DNA of 53,979 bases, taken from the NCBI GenBank assembly GCA_020850945.1, contig JADZDR010000040.1:1-53979 (forward strand), written 5' to 3'. The position numbers were made by a program, and so were the translations under genes. The stretch is from Acidimicrobiia bacterium (GTDB taxonomy: Bacteria > Actinomycetota > Acidimicrobiia > UBA2766). Every line of letters starts with the position of its first letter. The stretch's first letter is position 1. Below are positions 7,749 to 15,718 of this stretch, one piece after another. The notes under the pieces are model-generated. The model saw only the letters and a program-made list of their open reading frames with translations, was not told the origin of the DNA and did no database searches.

Positions 7749-9391
7749 ACCTCGCCCAGGTACCGGTCCCGGTACTTGGCGATGTAGTCGGGCAGGGTCC
7801 ACCACTTGTCGACACCGGCGTCCTCGGCCACGACGTTCGCGGCGATGTAGCCGGGACCGCCGATGATGAGGCCACCCGGATACGTCGACGCCCCGCACAC
7901 GTAGAGGCCCTCGACGGGGGTGCGCGACGCGGAACAGTCCTCGTTCGGGCGGAACGTCCCCATCTGGAGCGGGTTGTAGTCGCCGTGCTTGATCGAACCG
8001 CGGCGCATGTTGGGGAGGCGCCGCTCGATGTCGACCGGTGTCTCCGTGTGCGTCTGGAGGACGTCGAGGTTCGGCGCGGCCCGCCGCCACTGGTCGAGGA
8101 TGAGACCCTCGATCTCGGCCGTGCGGGTCTCCCACCCTCCGCCGTCGAGGTCGTAGGGGGCGTGGATCTGGAGGAAGGCGACCTCGTGCCCCGGCACCTT
8201 GGAGAGGGTCGGGTCGTAGATCGTCTCACACGTGGCATGGCCGCCCACGTGATCACCGATGTGGCCCGAACGCACACCCGCCCAGTACGACAGGAGGGAC
8301 TCGGGGTCGTCGAAGCCGAGGACGGTCATGAACGCCTCGTTCACCCACGCGTCGTCGACCGCGTACTCCGGCCGGCCCGAGAGCACGGCATGCGTCGTGG
8401 CGAAGCTCCACTTCTCCCACTCCCAGCCCTGCACGCTGCGCGTGAGGTTCTGGTCGAGGTGCTCCTCGCCGACGAGGTCGAGGAAGGTCGAGTGCGGATC
8501 GAGGCTCGAGAGGACGATGCCGGCGTCGATCGTGCGGCCGTCCTCCATCTCGACTCCGGCCACGTGCCCGTCCTGCATGCGGATCGACGTCACCTCGGCC
8601 GTGTCGAGAACCGAGCCGCCGTTCTGCACGACCTCACGCGCGAGGGCGGCAGCGAGGCGGTGCGAGCCGCCGTAGCAGATCGCCTTGTTCATCGTGCGGT
8701 CCACGAGGAGCGGGATCATGAAGCCGAGACCGGTCTCCTCCGGGTCGAGACCCCACATGCACGTGACGTAGAGGAGGAGCGTCTGCACCTTCGGGTCCTC
8801 GAAGAGGTCCGTGATCACCTCGACCGGGCTGCGCTCGGTGATGTCGAGCAGGGACTTGCCGATGTCCGAGCTCTCCATCGCCTCGATGAGGTCGAGGGGC
8901 GCCACGGGCGGCAGGTATGTCGCGGGTGCGACGAGCTCCTCGACGATGCGCCGCCACGTCCGCATGACCTTGCCGAACGTGCGCGAGTCCTTCTCGGAGA
9001 ACTTGGCGATGGAGTCCTTCGTGTCCTCGAGCATGCGGCAAAGGAGAAGGGACGAACCGTCCGAGAACACACCTGCCGTCTGCGCGTTCGGCGACACGAA
9101 CATGAGGCCGTGCTTGTCGAGGCCGAGGTCCTTCAGCGGAGGCATGTAGTCGACCATCATGTGGTAGATGGCGTGGGGGTTCGAGTAGTGGCTCGGGAAG
9201 AGGATCTCCTCCGTCGCGAGGCCACCGCCGATCTCGTAGCGCCGCTCGAGGACGCACACCTTGAGGCCCGCCCGCGCGAGGTAGGCGGCGGCGATGAGCC
9301 CGTTCGGCCCGGCCCCGATGACGGCCGCGTCGAACGTGGCCTTGTCCGGCCACTCCGAGATGTAGGTCTCAGGTGGGCGATACTCGCTCAT
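7736..9391 (-). CDS. Phytoene dehydrogenase-like FAD oxidoreductase (paralogue D)
   Basis: The 551-aa product starts MSEYRPPETY, with the dinucleotide site VIGAGPNGLIAAAYLARAG about 25 residues in and an EIGGGLATEEILFPSHYSN continuation. The C-terminal FAD segment has PVEGLYVCGAS and GGLIIGGPGYIAANVV, very like paralogue A at 1976-3538, which suggests duplication. The start codon shares one base with the upstream stop (TGATG), so it is translationally coupled to paralogue E. It acts on an unknown, probably hydrophobic substrate. The two-gene block is separated from the downstream operon by 328 nt that contain a KstR-type operator. Confidence 0.85.
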   Translation of the reverse strand: MSEYRPPETYISEWPDKATFDAAVIGAGPNGLIAAAYLARAGLKVCVLERRYEIGGGLATEEILFPSHYSNPHAIYHMMVDYMPPLKDLGLDKHGLMFVSPNAQTAGVFSDGSSLLLCRMLEDTKDSIAKFSEKDSRTFGKVMRTWRRIVEELVAPATYLPPVAPLDLIEAMESSDIGKSLLDITERSPVEVITDLFEDPKVQTLLLYVTCMWGLDPEETGLGFMIPLLVDRTMNKAICYGGSHRLAAALAREVVQNGGSVLDTAEVTSIRMQDGHVAGVEMEDGRTIDAGIVLSSLDPHSTFLDLVGEEHLDQNLTRSVQGWEWEKWSFATTHAVLSGRPEYAVDDAWVNEAFMTVLGFDDPESLLSYWAGVRSGHIGDHVGGHATCETIYDPTLSKVPGHEVAFLQIHAPYDLDGGGWETRTAEIEGLILDQWRRAAPNLDVLQTHTETPVDIERRLPNMRRGSIKHGDYNPLQMGTFRPNEDCSASRTPVEGLYVCGASTYPGGLIIGGPGYIAANVVAEDAGVDKWWTLPDYIAKYRDRYLGEVVEI

Positions 9392-11097
9392 CAGTTGCCT
9401 CCCGTGGTCGCAGCGGACGTCTTCGTGTCGGAGATGTGCCAGGGCGACGGGTACCACCAGTCACCCGGCTCGACGAGCCCGTCGTCGATGAGGATGTGCA
9501 TGAGGTTGTAGGGCACGGCCATGAGGCAGAGCCCACCCGGGAACGACGTCTGGTGGCAGAGGTAGAGGCTGTCGACCGGCGTCCGGTAACGGGACAGCTC
9601 GGGCAGGGGTCGCTGCGTCCACCACTGGTCCTCGCAGTGGCGCGTGGCGTACCAGTTGCCGCCCACGAGGCCGGCGTTGCGGAACTCGGAGTCGAGCGGT
9701 GTGTTCACCCAGATGTCGACGATGTTGTCGTCGGTCATGTTCGGCGCGAGCGTGCGCATCATCTCGAGCATCTCGCGTGTGATCTGGTCCTTCTGCTTGT
9801 TGACGGCGTCGGGACCCTCGGCGTGGTACTCGGGGGGAGGCAGCTCGATGTATATCGGCGAGAGGACGTGATAGCCCTCCGGTGCCCGCGTGCTGTCGTA
9901 CGTCGTCGGCATCAGGATCGGCAGGGTCATCGACGCCGTCCCCGTCGGGGTCGCGTTGCGTGAGTACGCGTCGCGCATCTGGACCACGACGCTGTCCCAG
10001 TCGTCGCACGGGTAGAGCACGGAACCCGGGTAGCCGTGCGACTCGACCAGGTCCTGGACCTGGCCCACGTAGCGGGGCAGCTCGCGGCACGCGACGTGGA
10101 GGACGTAGAGGCTGCCTCCCTTCAGGCTGATGTCCTTGATCTTCTGGAGGAAGGAGGCGTCGACGTGACGTGGGCCGACGAGGCGCTGGAACGTCTGCTG
10201 CACGTCGACGGCCGAGACGACGGCCTTGTCGGCCCAGATCGTCTTACCGGCCTTGGACGCCTCGTCTGCGAGCACGACTCCCCGCGCCTTGCCGTCCTGG
10301 ATGATGATCTCCTCGACCGGGCAGTTCACGAGGACACGCGCGCCGTGGGCGATGGCACAGCGGGCGATTGCGTGGGCGTACGTGTGCATGCCGCCCTTGG
10401 GGGCGCCCGACCCGTACGAGGCGAGGAGGAAGGATCCCATCGCCTGCGCCGCCATGCCGTCCCAGGTGGGGGCGGCGCCCGAGTACCAGGCGCCGAGGCC
10501 CATCGTGGCCTTGAGGGCACCCGTCTCGAACATCTCGTCGCACACGTCGACGAGGGAGTTGTCGAAGAAGGTCGAGGGCAGGGCCCCGCCCGCCGCCTCG
10601 TTCCAGGTCTTCACCCACGGCAGGTCCTCCTGCTCGACGTCGAGCTCGAGGGGGTACGGCGGGGTCCAGAATGTGGAGCGCAGGATCTCCTTGAGGTGCG
10701 GGTAGATGAAGCCCATCATCCCGCCCCAGAGGTCGGCGTCCTTCTGCGAGAAGGCGCGCAGCGTCTCGGCCGCCTCGGCGAAGTTCCAGCGGTTGCCGCC
10801 CATGAAGGCGCGGTTGTCCGAGGTGACGGAGAGGCCGTACTGACCCCAGTAGGACATGCGGAACCCGTACTTGTGGAGCTCGAGCTGCTCGAAGCCGGGG
10901 GCGGCGCCACCGTAGAGAACGGACGCGTGCGGGTCGATGCGGAAGCCCGGCTTGGGCTCCGAGTTCTCCTGGGCGCCACCGATCTCGAGGCGTGACTCGA
11001 GAACGCAGACGCTGTAGCCGCTCTTGGAGAGGTAAGCGGCGAGCGTCATGCCGTTGTGGCCTCCACCGACGATTACGAAGTCGTATCGGCTGTCCAT
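9391..11097 (-). CDS. Phytoene dehydrogenase-like FAD oxidoreductase (paralogue E)
   Basis: The 568-aa product starts MDSRYDFVIVGGGHNG, with the Rossmann site close to the N-terminus and a GGAGGAGG ribosome site 5 nt upstream. A C-terminal DQWWTQRP segment precedes PVDSLYLC and SFPGGLCLMAVPYN, where the usual GxSxxxG FAD contact is altered (CHQTSFPGG). It groups with paralogue B by the tryptophan-rich tail. It is the first gene of a two-gene unit divergent from a TetR gene, and the shared promoter contains a long operator. Control by that TetR protein is likely. Confidence 0.85.
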   Translation of the reverse strand: MDSRYDFVIVGGGHNGMTLAAYLSKSGYSVCVLESRLEIGGAQENSEPKPGFRIDPHASVLYGGAAPGFEQLELHKYGFRMSYWGQYGLSVTSDNRAFMGGNRWNFAEAAETLRAFSQKDADLWGGMMGFIYPHLKEILRSTFWTPPYPLELDVEQEDLPWVKTWNEAAGGALPSTFFDNSLVDVCDEMFETGALKATMGLGAWYSGAAPTWDGMAAQAMGSFLLASYGSGAPKGGMHTYAHAIARCAIAHGARVLVNCPVEEIIIQDGKARGVVLADEASKAGKTIWADKAVVSAVDVQQTFQRLVGPRHVDASFLQKIKDISLKGGSLYVLHVACRELPRYVGQVQDLVESHGYPGSVLYPCDDWDSVVVQMRDAYSRNATPTGTASMTLPILMPTTYDSTRAPEGYHVLSPIYIELPPPEYHAEGPDAVNKQKDQITREMLEMMRTLAPNMTDDNIVDIWVNTPLDSEFRNAGLVGGNWYATRHCEDQWWTQRPLPELSRYRTPVDSLYLCHQTSFPGGLCLMAVPYNLMHILIDDGLVEPGDWWYPSPWHISDTKTSAATTGGN

Positions 11098-11160
11098 GTG
11101 CCTCCTCCTGCCGGGCGCCACCGCGGGCTCGGTCCCGGAACATCCTGGCATCCCTCGCTA

Positions 11161-11196
11161 GACGATGTAACATATCACGATAGTTGTTACATTGTC
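11161..11196. promoter_or_regulatory. TetR-type operator between flavoprotein and tetR genes
   Basis: Arms GACGATGTAAC (11161-11171) and GTTACATTGTC (11186-11196) match at 10 of 11 positions as an inverted repeat. A nested TATC-AC-GATA lies in the 14-nt centre. It sits in the divergent promoter, 28 nt before the TetR start and 63 nt before the flavoprotein start. This is the usual arrangement for autoregulation with control of the divergent gene. Confidence 0.75.
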
Positions 11197-11224
11197 ACGT
11201 CCGGATCGCGAGCGGAGGAGACGC

Positions 11225-11830
11225 GTGGCGGAAGCAGCGAGCACAGCGGCTCCTGACAAGGTGACCGACACGGAGGAGCGGATCCTCACCGCGGCCCGGA
11301 CCTGCTTCTCACGGTTCGGCCTGCGCAAGACGGCGATGGAGGACATCGCCCGCGAGGCCGACCTCTCGCGGGGAACGCTCTACCGCTACTTCCCCGACAA
11401 GGACGCCCTCCACCGTGCCGTGAGCGAGAGCGAGACACGCCGCTTCCTCGATGGCATCACGAGCGGCACGGCCCGCCTCCGCTCGTTCGAGGCGAAGATC
11501 GAGCACGTGGCACTCGCCGCCATGGAGTTCCTCAACGCCAATCCGCTCAACGCGGCGATGGCCTCCACGGATCCCGAGGCGTTCGCCGCCGCCATCACCA
11601 CCAGGGGACACGATCTGGTCGTCCTCTCGGTCGAGGCGATCGCCCCCATCGTCGAGGAGGCGATGCACACGGGCGAGCTGCGCTCGGGCCTCGACCCTGC
11701 GCGGGCAGCCGAGTGGATCGTGCGCATGGTCTTCTCGCTCATCTCGACACCCTCCGCCACTTTCGACCGCGACGACCCGCGTGAGATCCGCCGCTTCCTT
11801 CGTGACTTCCTCGTGCCGGGCCTCGGTTGA
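11225..11830 (+). CDS. TetR/AcrR family transcriptional regulator
   Basis: The 201-aa DNA-binding repressor has an N-terminal HTH (ILTAARTCFSRFGLRKTAMEDIAREADLS region, ending in GTLYRYFPDKDAL), the TetR signature. The C-terminal ligand-binding and dimer domain is unassigned. I chose the GTG at 11225 because GGAGGAG lies 5-7 nt upstream; a TTG 33 nt earlier falls inside the operator and is less likely. It is divergent from two flavoprotein genes, with a 36-bp inverted repeat between them that it probably binds. Its operator does not resemble the KstR-type sites at 7431 and 15587, so it is unlikely to be the KstR-like regulator. Confidence 0.9.
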   Translation: MAEAASTAAPDKVTDTEERILTAARTCFSRFGLRKTAMEDIAREADLSRGTLYRYFPDKDALHRAVSESETRRFLDGITSGTARLRSFEAKIEHVALAAMEFLNANPLNAAMASTDPEAFAAAITTRGHDLVVLSVEAIAPIVEEAMHTGELRSGLDPARAAEWIVRMVFSLISTPSATFDRDDPREIRRFLRDFLVPGLG

Positions 11831-11944
11831 CATGTGGGCAGCCTCGACACTCACCTTTGCGTGCTCACCCTGCCCAGGTTGGCCGAAACCCCGATGTGGG
11901 CTTGGATACCCCTCACGCGTGAGTGCTGAGACTGCCCACATGTC
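11829..11944. repeat. Long imperfect inverted repeat after tetR
   Basis: The left arm (11829-11863) and right arm (11914-11944) are imperfect reverse complements: GACATGTGGGCAG is followed by CTC and CACTCAC, with small mismatches and one 4-nt bulge. About 50 nt separate them, containing a further GCCCA/TGGGC pair. The left arm starts on the last bases of the tetR stop codon. It could be a terminator, a structured RNA or a MITE-like remnant. No second copy was noticed in the window. Confidence 0.6.
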
Positions 11945-12155
11945 TCCTGCTTGCATTCGAGTGCCCGCGGAGCCAAGACTTGGGCCTGTTCCGGAAGGCG
12001 TCGTGACCTCGAGGGGCTCCGGGTGGGACCGCAAACCGATACCTCCCCCCCGAAACAAGGGACCCTCCGACGCGACGTCCAATTATTCGCATATGGTGGG
12101 ATGCTGTCGGGGGGAAGCCGTTCCATGACACACAGGCGAACGCGAGGTGCGCCCG
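11831..12155. other. Intergenic region between tetR and the membrane protein gene
   Basis: This 325-nt gap contains the inverted repeat at 11829-11944. The last part (around 12079-12100) is AT-richer, with CCAATTATTC and a TATGGT that could be a -10 element for the next gene. No gene or recognisable RNA was seen. Confidence 0.5.
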
Positions 12156-13613
12156 ATGCCTAACGGAAGAGGTGGGTTCCTGCTCAAGGCAGCAGGGGCG
12201 ACGATGGCAGCAGCAGGAGCGATGGCCGCGTACCGGGCGGGACGCACCGAGTCGCGAATCGACGAGCGGATCAACCCGATCCTCGACGGCGACGTACCAC
12301 CCGGCAGCGACGTGGCACCGCCTCCCCCCGCCCCGCCCGCCGGTACCGAACCCGTGGGTGAGTTCGCAGCGCCCCCGGCCATGACCCCGCCCCCGGCCAT
12401 GTACCCGCCCCAGCCCCCTCACACTCCCAGTGAAAGTGCGGTCGTGATCTGGCCCGGCGGCGCCGAGCAGGCAGGGCCGCTCGTCCCCGTCATCGACGCG
12501 CCCGGCCTCCCCGTCCCCTACGACGGAGCCGCGGTCGCAGCATCGACCTACGCCCGCAGCCGCGGTGGCCGGCGGTACGCGCTCGGCGGAACCGTCCTCG
12601 GCTCCTGCCTCGGTCTCCTCACCGCTCTCGCTCTCGTCCTCGCCGGCATCGCCGCCGTCCAGCGGGACGAGAAGAAGGTGAACATGGAGACACAGGGCTC
12701 CTCGGCCTCCGGCGAAGGTGGCGGCACCACGGACTACAACACCTCCGGTGGGTCGACGAAGGGATCGAGCTCCGCAGGTACGGCCGGCTCGACGACGGGA
12801 ACGGGCGGTTCGACCGGCGGCCAGTCCTCGAACACCGGCTCCGGTGGAGGAGACGGTGGTGGCGCGGGTGGCGGCGGTGGCGGCGGGAGTGGTGGCGGCG
12901 GCTCCGGCGTCAAGCGCCCGCCCCAGGGCAAGTGGGCGGCAGCCGGCGAGGGCAGCGAGGCCTTCAGCGCCGGCAACGTGAGGAACTCGTGGTCGGATAT
13001 GACCTTCGAGGTCATCTACGACGGCGACTGCTGGATCGAGAAGATGACGATGCACTCGAAGCGCTGGGCGGAGCTCCTCTTCTGCCCGACGAACGACGGT
13101 GGCCTCGTCCTCTCACTCACGCGCACCTACAACATCATGCCCGTCCTCAGCCTCGGCGAGATCCACAACTTGGCGACGACGAAGTGCGAGCCGGTCCGGG
13201 TCTACATGTCCGGCAACATGGAGGCGGGCCAGCAACTCAACGCGGGCAGCTGCGTGAACACGAACGAGCAGTGCGGGAAGGGCTTCACCGGCTGCAAGGT
13301 GAGCCCTCTCATCCCCGACAGCTCGGTCGACCAGGCGACGGTCACGGTCATCGGCAAGGAGGTCGTGTCCGGCCAGGAGGCCTGGCACGTGCAGATGAAC
13401 CAGTCCATGGTCTCCCAGACGGGGAAGGTGCAGGGCTCCGTCATCACCGTCGACCCGCACAACCAGGAGCACTTCTGGTTCCGCACGACCGACGGCCTCC
13501 CCCTGCGCATGGACCGCGTGACGAACGCGAAGACGACCACGACGGTCGGGATCGTGTCGACGTTCAAGGAGACGGGCTCGATGTGGATCGCCGAACCGCC
13601 GCCCGTCAGCTGA
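12156..13613 (+). CDS. Single-pass membrane protein with Gly/Ser linker and exported C-terminal domain
   Basis: The 485-aa product has three parts: a Pro/Ala-rich N-terminus of about 130 residues, one hydrophobic helix near residues 145-170 (GGTVLGSCLGLLTALALVLA), and a long Gly/Ser/Thr linker with runs of glycine. A C-terminal domain of about 220 residues follows, with several cysteines and the segment FRTTDGLPLRMDRV, reminiscent of LolA/LppX-type lipid-binding folds. The topology is probably N-terminus inside and domain outside. The ATG at 12156 has GAGGTG 6 nt upstream. Its stop overlaps the stop of the convergent acyl-CoA dehydrogenase gene within TCAGCTGA. The function is unknown. Confidence 0.75.
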   Translation: MPNGRGGFLLKAAGATMAAAGAMAAYRAGRTESRIDERINPILDGDVPPGSDVAPPPPAPPAGTEPVGEFAAPPAMTPPPAMYPPQPPHTPSESAVVIWPGGAEQAGPLVPVIDAPGLPVPYDGAAVAASTYARSRGGRRYALGGTVLGSCLGLLTALALVLAGIAAVQRDEKKVNMETQGSSASGEGGGTTDYNTSGGSTKGSSSAGTAGSTTGTGGSTGGQSSNTGSGGGDGGGAGGGGGGGSGGGGSGVKRPPQGKWAAAGEGSEAFSAGNVRNSWSDMTFEVIYDGDCWIEKMTMHSKRWAELLFCPTNDGGLVLSLTRTYNIMPVLSLGEIHNLATTKCEPVRVYMSGNMEAGQQLNAGSCVNTNEQCGKGFTGCKVSPLIPDSSVDQATVTVIGKEVVSGQEAWHVQMNQSMVSQTGKVQGSVITVDPHNQEHFWFRTTDGLPLRMDRVTNAKTTTTVGIVSTFKETGSMWIAEPPPVS

Positions 13614-14787
13614 GATACACGTCGGCGAACGGGTCTGTGCGGCTGCGGTCTGCCTCGCGGGGCAGACCGAGGACACGTTCGGCCACGGCGTTGCGCTGAA
13701 CCTCGTCCGTTCCCCCACCCAGATGGATTCCGGGCGCGATGAGGAGGAGCCGCTGCCACGGGTTCTCGTCCGTGAGGGCAGGGGGACCGAGCACGGTGAG
13801 GGCGACGTCGGCCGCATCCGTGAAGACACGCGCCGCGCACAACTTCGCGATCGACCCCTCAGCCGTGGGAACCTGGCCCGCCCCGAGCTTCGAGATCACA
13901 CGGGCGTTCAGGAAGTCGAGACAGCGGTCACGCGAATAGACACGCATGATCCTGTCTCGCACGACCGGGTCGAGCGGAGTGGCCGCGCGCGCGAGGTCGA
14001 CGAGGTCGTCGCGCTGGAACACGCCGAGCGAGCCGCCCAGCGTCATGCGCTCGTGCATGATCGTCGTGACGGCGACGGGCCAGCCGCCGGCTGGGTCACC
14101 CACGCGGTCCGAGTCCGGGATGCGCACCTCGTCGAGGAAGACCTCGTTGAAGTGGGCCTCACCCGTGATCTGGCGGAGAGGACGCACCGTGACTCCGGGG
14201 CTCTGCATGTCGAGGAGGAAGAACGTGATGCCGCCGTGCTTGGGCAGCGTCGGGTCGGTGCGCGTGAGGAGGATGCCGCGCTGGGCGAAGTGGGCGCCGG
14301 ACGACCACACCTTCTGACCGGAAACGACCCACGAGTCCCCGTCGCGCACCGCCCGCGTGCGCACAGCGGCGAGGTCAGAGCCTGCGTCGGGCTCGCTGAA
14401 GAGCTGGCACCAGATCTCCTCGCCGTCGAGGATCCGCGGCAGGAATCGCTCGCGCTGCACGTCCGTGCCGTGGGCGATGATCGCGGGACCGGCCATGCCG
14501 ATGCCGACGATGTTGATGGACGCCGGGACTCCGAAGCGGCTGCACTCCTGGTTCCAGATGATCTGCTCGACGGGACCGCAGCCCCGACCTCCGTATTCGG
14601 CCGGCCATGTGATGGCCGCCCACCCGTGCTCGAACAGGATGTGCTGCCAGCGGGTGAGCGTGGCGACCATGGGCTCCCACTCGCCGTGGGACATGTCGAG
14701 GTGGCGCACGAACGACGCGTGCTCCTCGAGGAAGGCGACCGCCTCCTTGCGGAAGGCCGCCTCGGCGGGTGAGTCCTTCAGATCCAT
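13606..14787 (-). CDS. Acyl-CoA dehydrogenase family protein
   Basis: The 393-aa flavoenzyme performs alpha,beta-dehydrogenation of an acyl-CoA, passing electrons to ETF. Visible marks are WPAEYGGRG in the N-terminal helical domain, SEPDAGSDLA in the middle and the C-terminal GGGTDEVQRNAVAERVLGLP segment that contacts FAD. The length fits the family. GGGGGGGAC lies directly before the ATG. It is followed 24 nt upstream by an SDR gene carrying a KstR-type operator, so both are probably one transcript. EtfAB for electron transfer is encoded at 23.7-25.6 kb. The acyl substrate is unknown. Confidence 0.92.
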   Translation of the reverse strand: MDLKDSPAEAAFRKEAVAFLEEHASFVRHLDMSHGEWEPMVATLTRWQHILFEHGWAAITWPAEYGGRGCGPVEQIIWNQECSRFGVPASINIVGIGMAGPAIIAHGTDVQRERFLPRILDGEEIWCQLFSEPDAGSDLAAVRTRAVRDGDSWVVSGQKVWSSGAHFAQRGILLTRTDPTLPKHGGITFFLLDMQSPGVTVRPLRQITGEAHFNEVFLDEVRIPDSDRVGDPAGGWPVAVTTIMHERMTLGGSLGVFQRDDLVDLARAATPLDPVVRDRIMRVYSRDRCLDFLNARVISKLGAGQVPTAEGSIAKLCAARVFTDAADVALTVLGPPALTDENPWQRLLLIAPGIHLGGGTDEVQRNAVAERVLGLPREADRSRTDPFADVYLS

Positions 14788-14811
14788 GTCCCCCCCGTCA
14801 CGTCCGTCATG

Positions 14812-15567
14812 TCAGAGGGTCACGCCGCCGTCGACGACGAGTACGGCGCCCGTCATGTTCGGCATCGCGGGTGAGGAGAGGAAGTCGATCGCAGCCGCGA
14901 TCTCCTCGGCGTCGATGAGACGCCCGGTCGGGGGGATGATCCGCATGAGAAGGGACTCCTCGGCACCCTCGGGTGCGCTGAACTGGGCAGCGATGGGGGT
15001 GATGACACCGCTCGGGCAGATGGCGTTCACGCGCACGCCTCGCGGCGCGTACTCGAGGGCGAGCGTCTTGGTGAACATGACGACTCCGCCCTTGGACGCC
15101 CCGTAGGCGGCGGCGTAGGGATGGGCAGTGAGACCGGCGACGGAGGCGACGTTCACGATCGCACCGCCGACCTCCTCGAGGGCAGGCAGAGCCTCACGTG
15201 CCATGAGGAACGTGCCCGTGAGGTTCACGCCGAGGACCCGCGTCCAGTCCTCGACGGATTCCTCGGCCGTGTTGCTGAAGTGGCCGATCCCGGCGACGTT
15301 GGCGAGGACGTCGAGCCGCCCGAACTCGCCGAGGGCGGTCGAGACGGCGGACTTGGCGTCCACCTCGTCGCTCACGTCTCCGGCCAGCCAGCACGCTTCT
15401 CCGCCGGCGTCACGGATCGACGCGGCTGTGGCCTCGGCACCGGAGCCGTCGCGGTCGAAGCAACAGACAGAGGTGCCGCCGGCGCCGAAGTGCAGGGCCG
15501 TCACACGTCCGATACCGGACGCGGCACCGGTCACGAGGGCCGAACGTCGTCCGTTGGACTCACCCAC
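14812..15567 (-). CDS. Short-chain dehydrogenase/reductase (FabG-like)
   Basis: The 251-aa NAD(P)-dependent SDR has the cofactor motif TGAASGIG (13-20), NVAG (90-93), catalytic Ser142 and the YGASK pair Tyr155/Lys159. It ends with a TGAVLVVDGG cofactor loop. I chose the GTG at 15567 because GGGGAGG lies a few nt upstream and the longer frame adds unlikely sequence. It likely oxidises or reduces a hydroxyacyl-CoA or steroid-like alcohol in the same pathway as the adjacent acyl-CoA dehydrogenase. A KstR-type 14-mer lies 20 nt before the start. Confidence 0.9.
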   Translation of the reverse strand: MGESNGRRSALVTGAASGIGRVTALHFGAGGTSVCCFDRDGSGAEATAASIRDAGGEACWLAGDVSDEVDAKSAVSTALGEFGRLDVLANVAGIGHFSNTAEESVEDWTRVLGVNLTGTFLMAREALPALEEVGGAIVNVASVAGLTAHPYAAAYGASKGGVVMFTKTLALEYAPRGVRVNAICPSGVITPIAAQFSAPEGAEESLLMRIIPPTGRLIDAEEIAAAIDFLSSPAMPNMTGAVLVVDGGVTL

Positions 15568-15586
15568 GCGGCCTCCCCGGGAAGAT

Positions 15587-15600
15587 TGAAACGTGTTCCA
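15587..15600 (-). promoter_or_regulatory. KstR-type 14-bp operator before the SDR/acyl-CoA dehydrogenase unit
   Basis: TGAAACGTGTTCCA fits TnnAACnnGTTnnA and shares the central AACGTGTTC with the site at 7431-7444. It is 20 nt upstream of the SDR start, almost the same spacing as at the flavoenzyme operon (23 nt). The two sites are 8 kb apart and probably answer to the same TetR-family repressor. Confidence 0.6.
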
Positions 15601-15654
15601 TTTCGAGCACCAGAATATCCTCGCCGCCCTTTCGAGGAAAGTTAGGAGGTTTGC

Positions 15655-15684
15655 TACCAAGTGGTTAGTATTGCGAACCACTTG
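15655..15684. promoter_or_regulatory. Inverted repeat operator before the LLM oxidoreductase gene
   Basis: CAAGTGGTT (15658-15666) and AACCACTTG (15676-15684) are perfect inverted 9-mers with a 9-nt centre. The left part also reads TACCAAGTGGTTAGT (15655-15669), which fits the pattern YACCAnnTGGYTAGT found upstream of the SDR gene at 25.6 kb. It lies 35 nt before the LLM gene start. Confidence 0.55.
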
Positions 15685-15718
15685 TAGAGGGGCGCTCGAG
15701 CAGACAGGAGCCGAGACG

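Noticed and set aside
7462-7866. Small plus-strand gene in the gap between flavoenzyme blocks
   Set aside because: The product is Arg/Pro/Ser low-complexity, overlaps the 3' end of a real gene and has no ribosome site.
1976-11097. Carotenoid biosynthesis cluster
   Set aside because: Phytoene-dehydrogenase similarity alone is not enough; no phytoene synthase, GGPP synthase or lycopene cyclase is present, and the partners are acyl-CoA enzymes.
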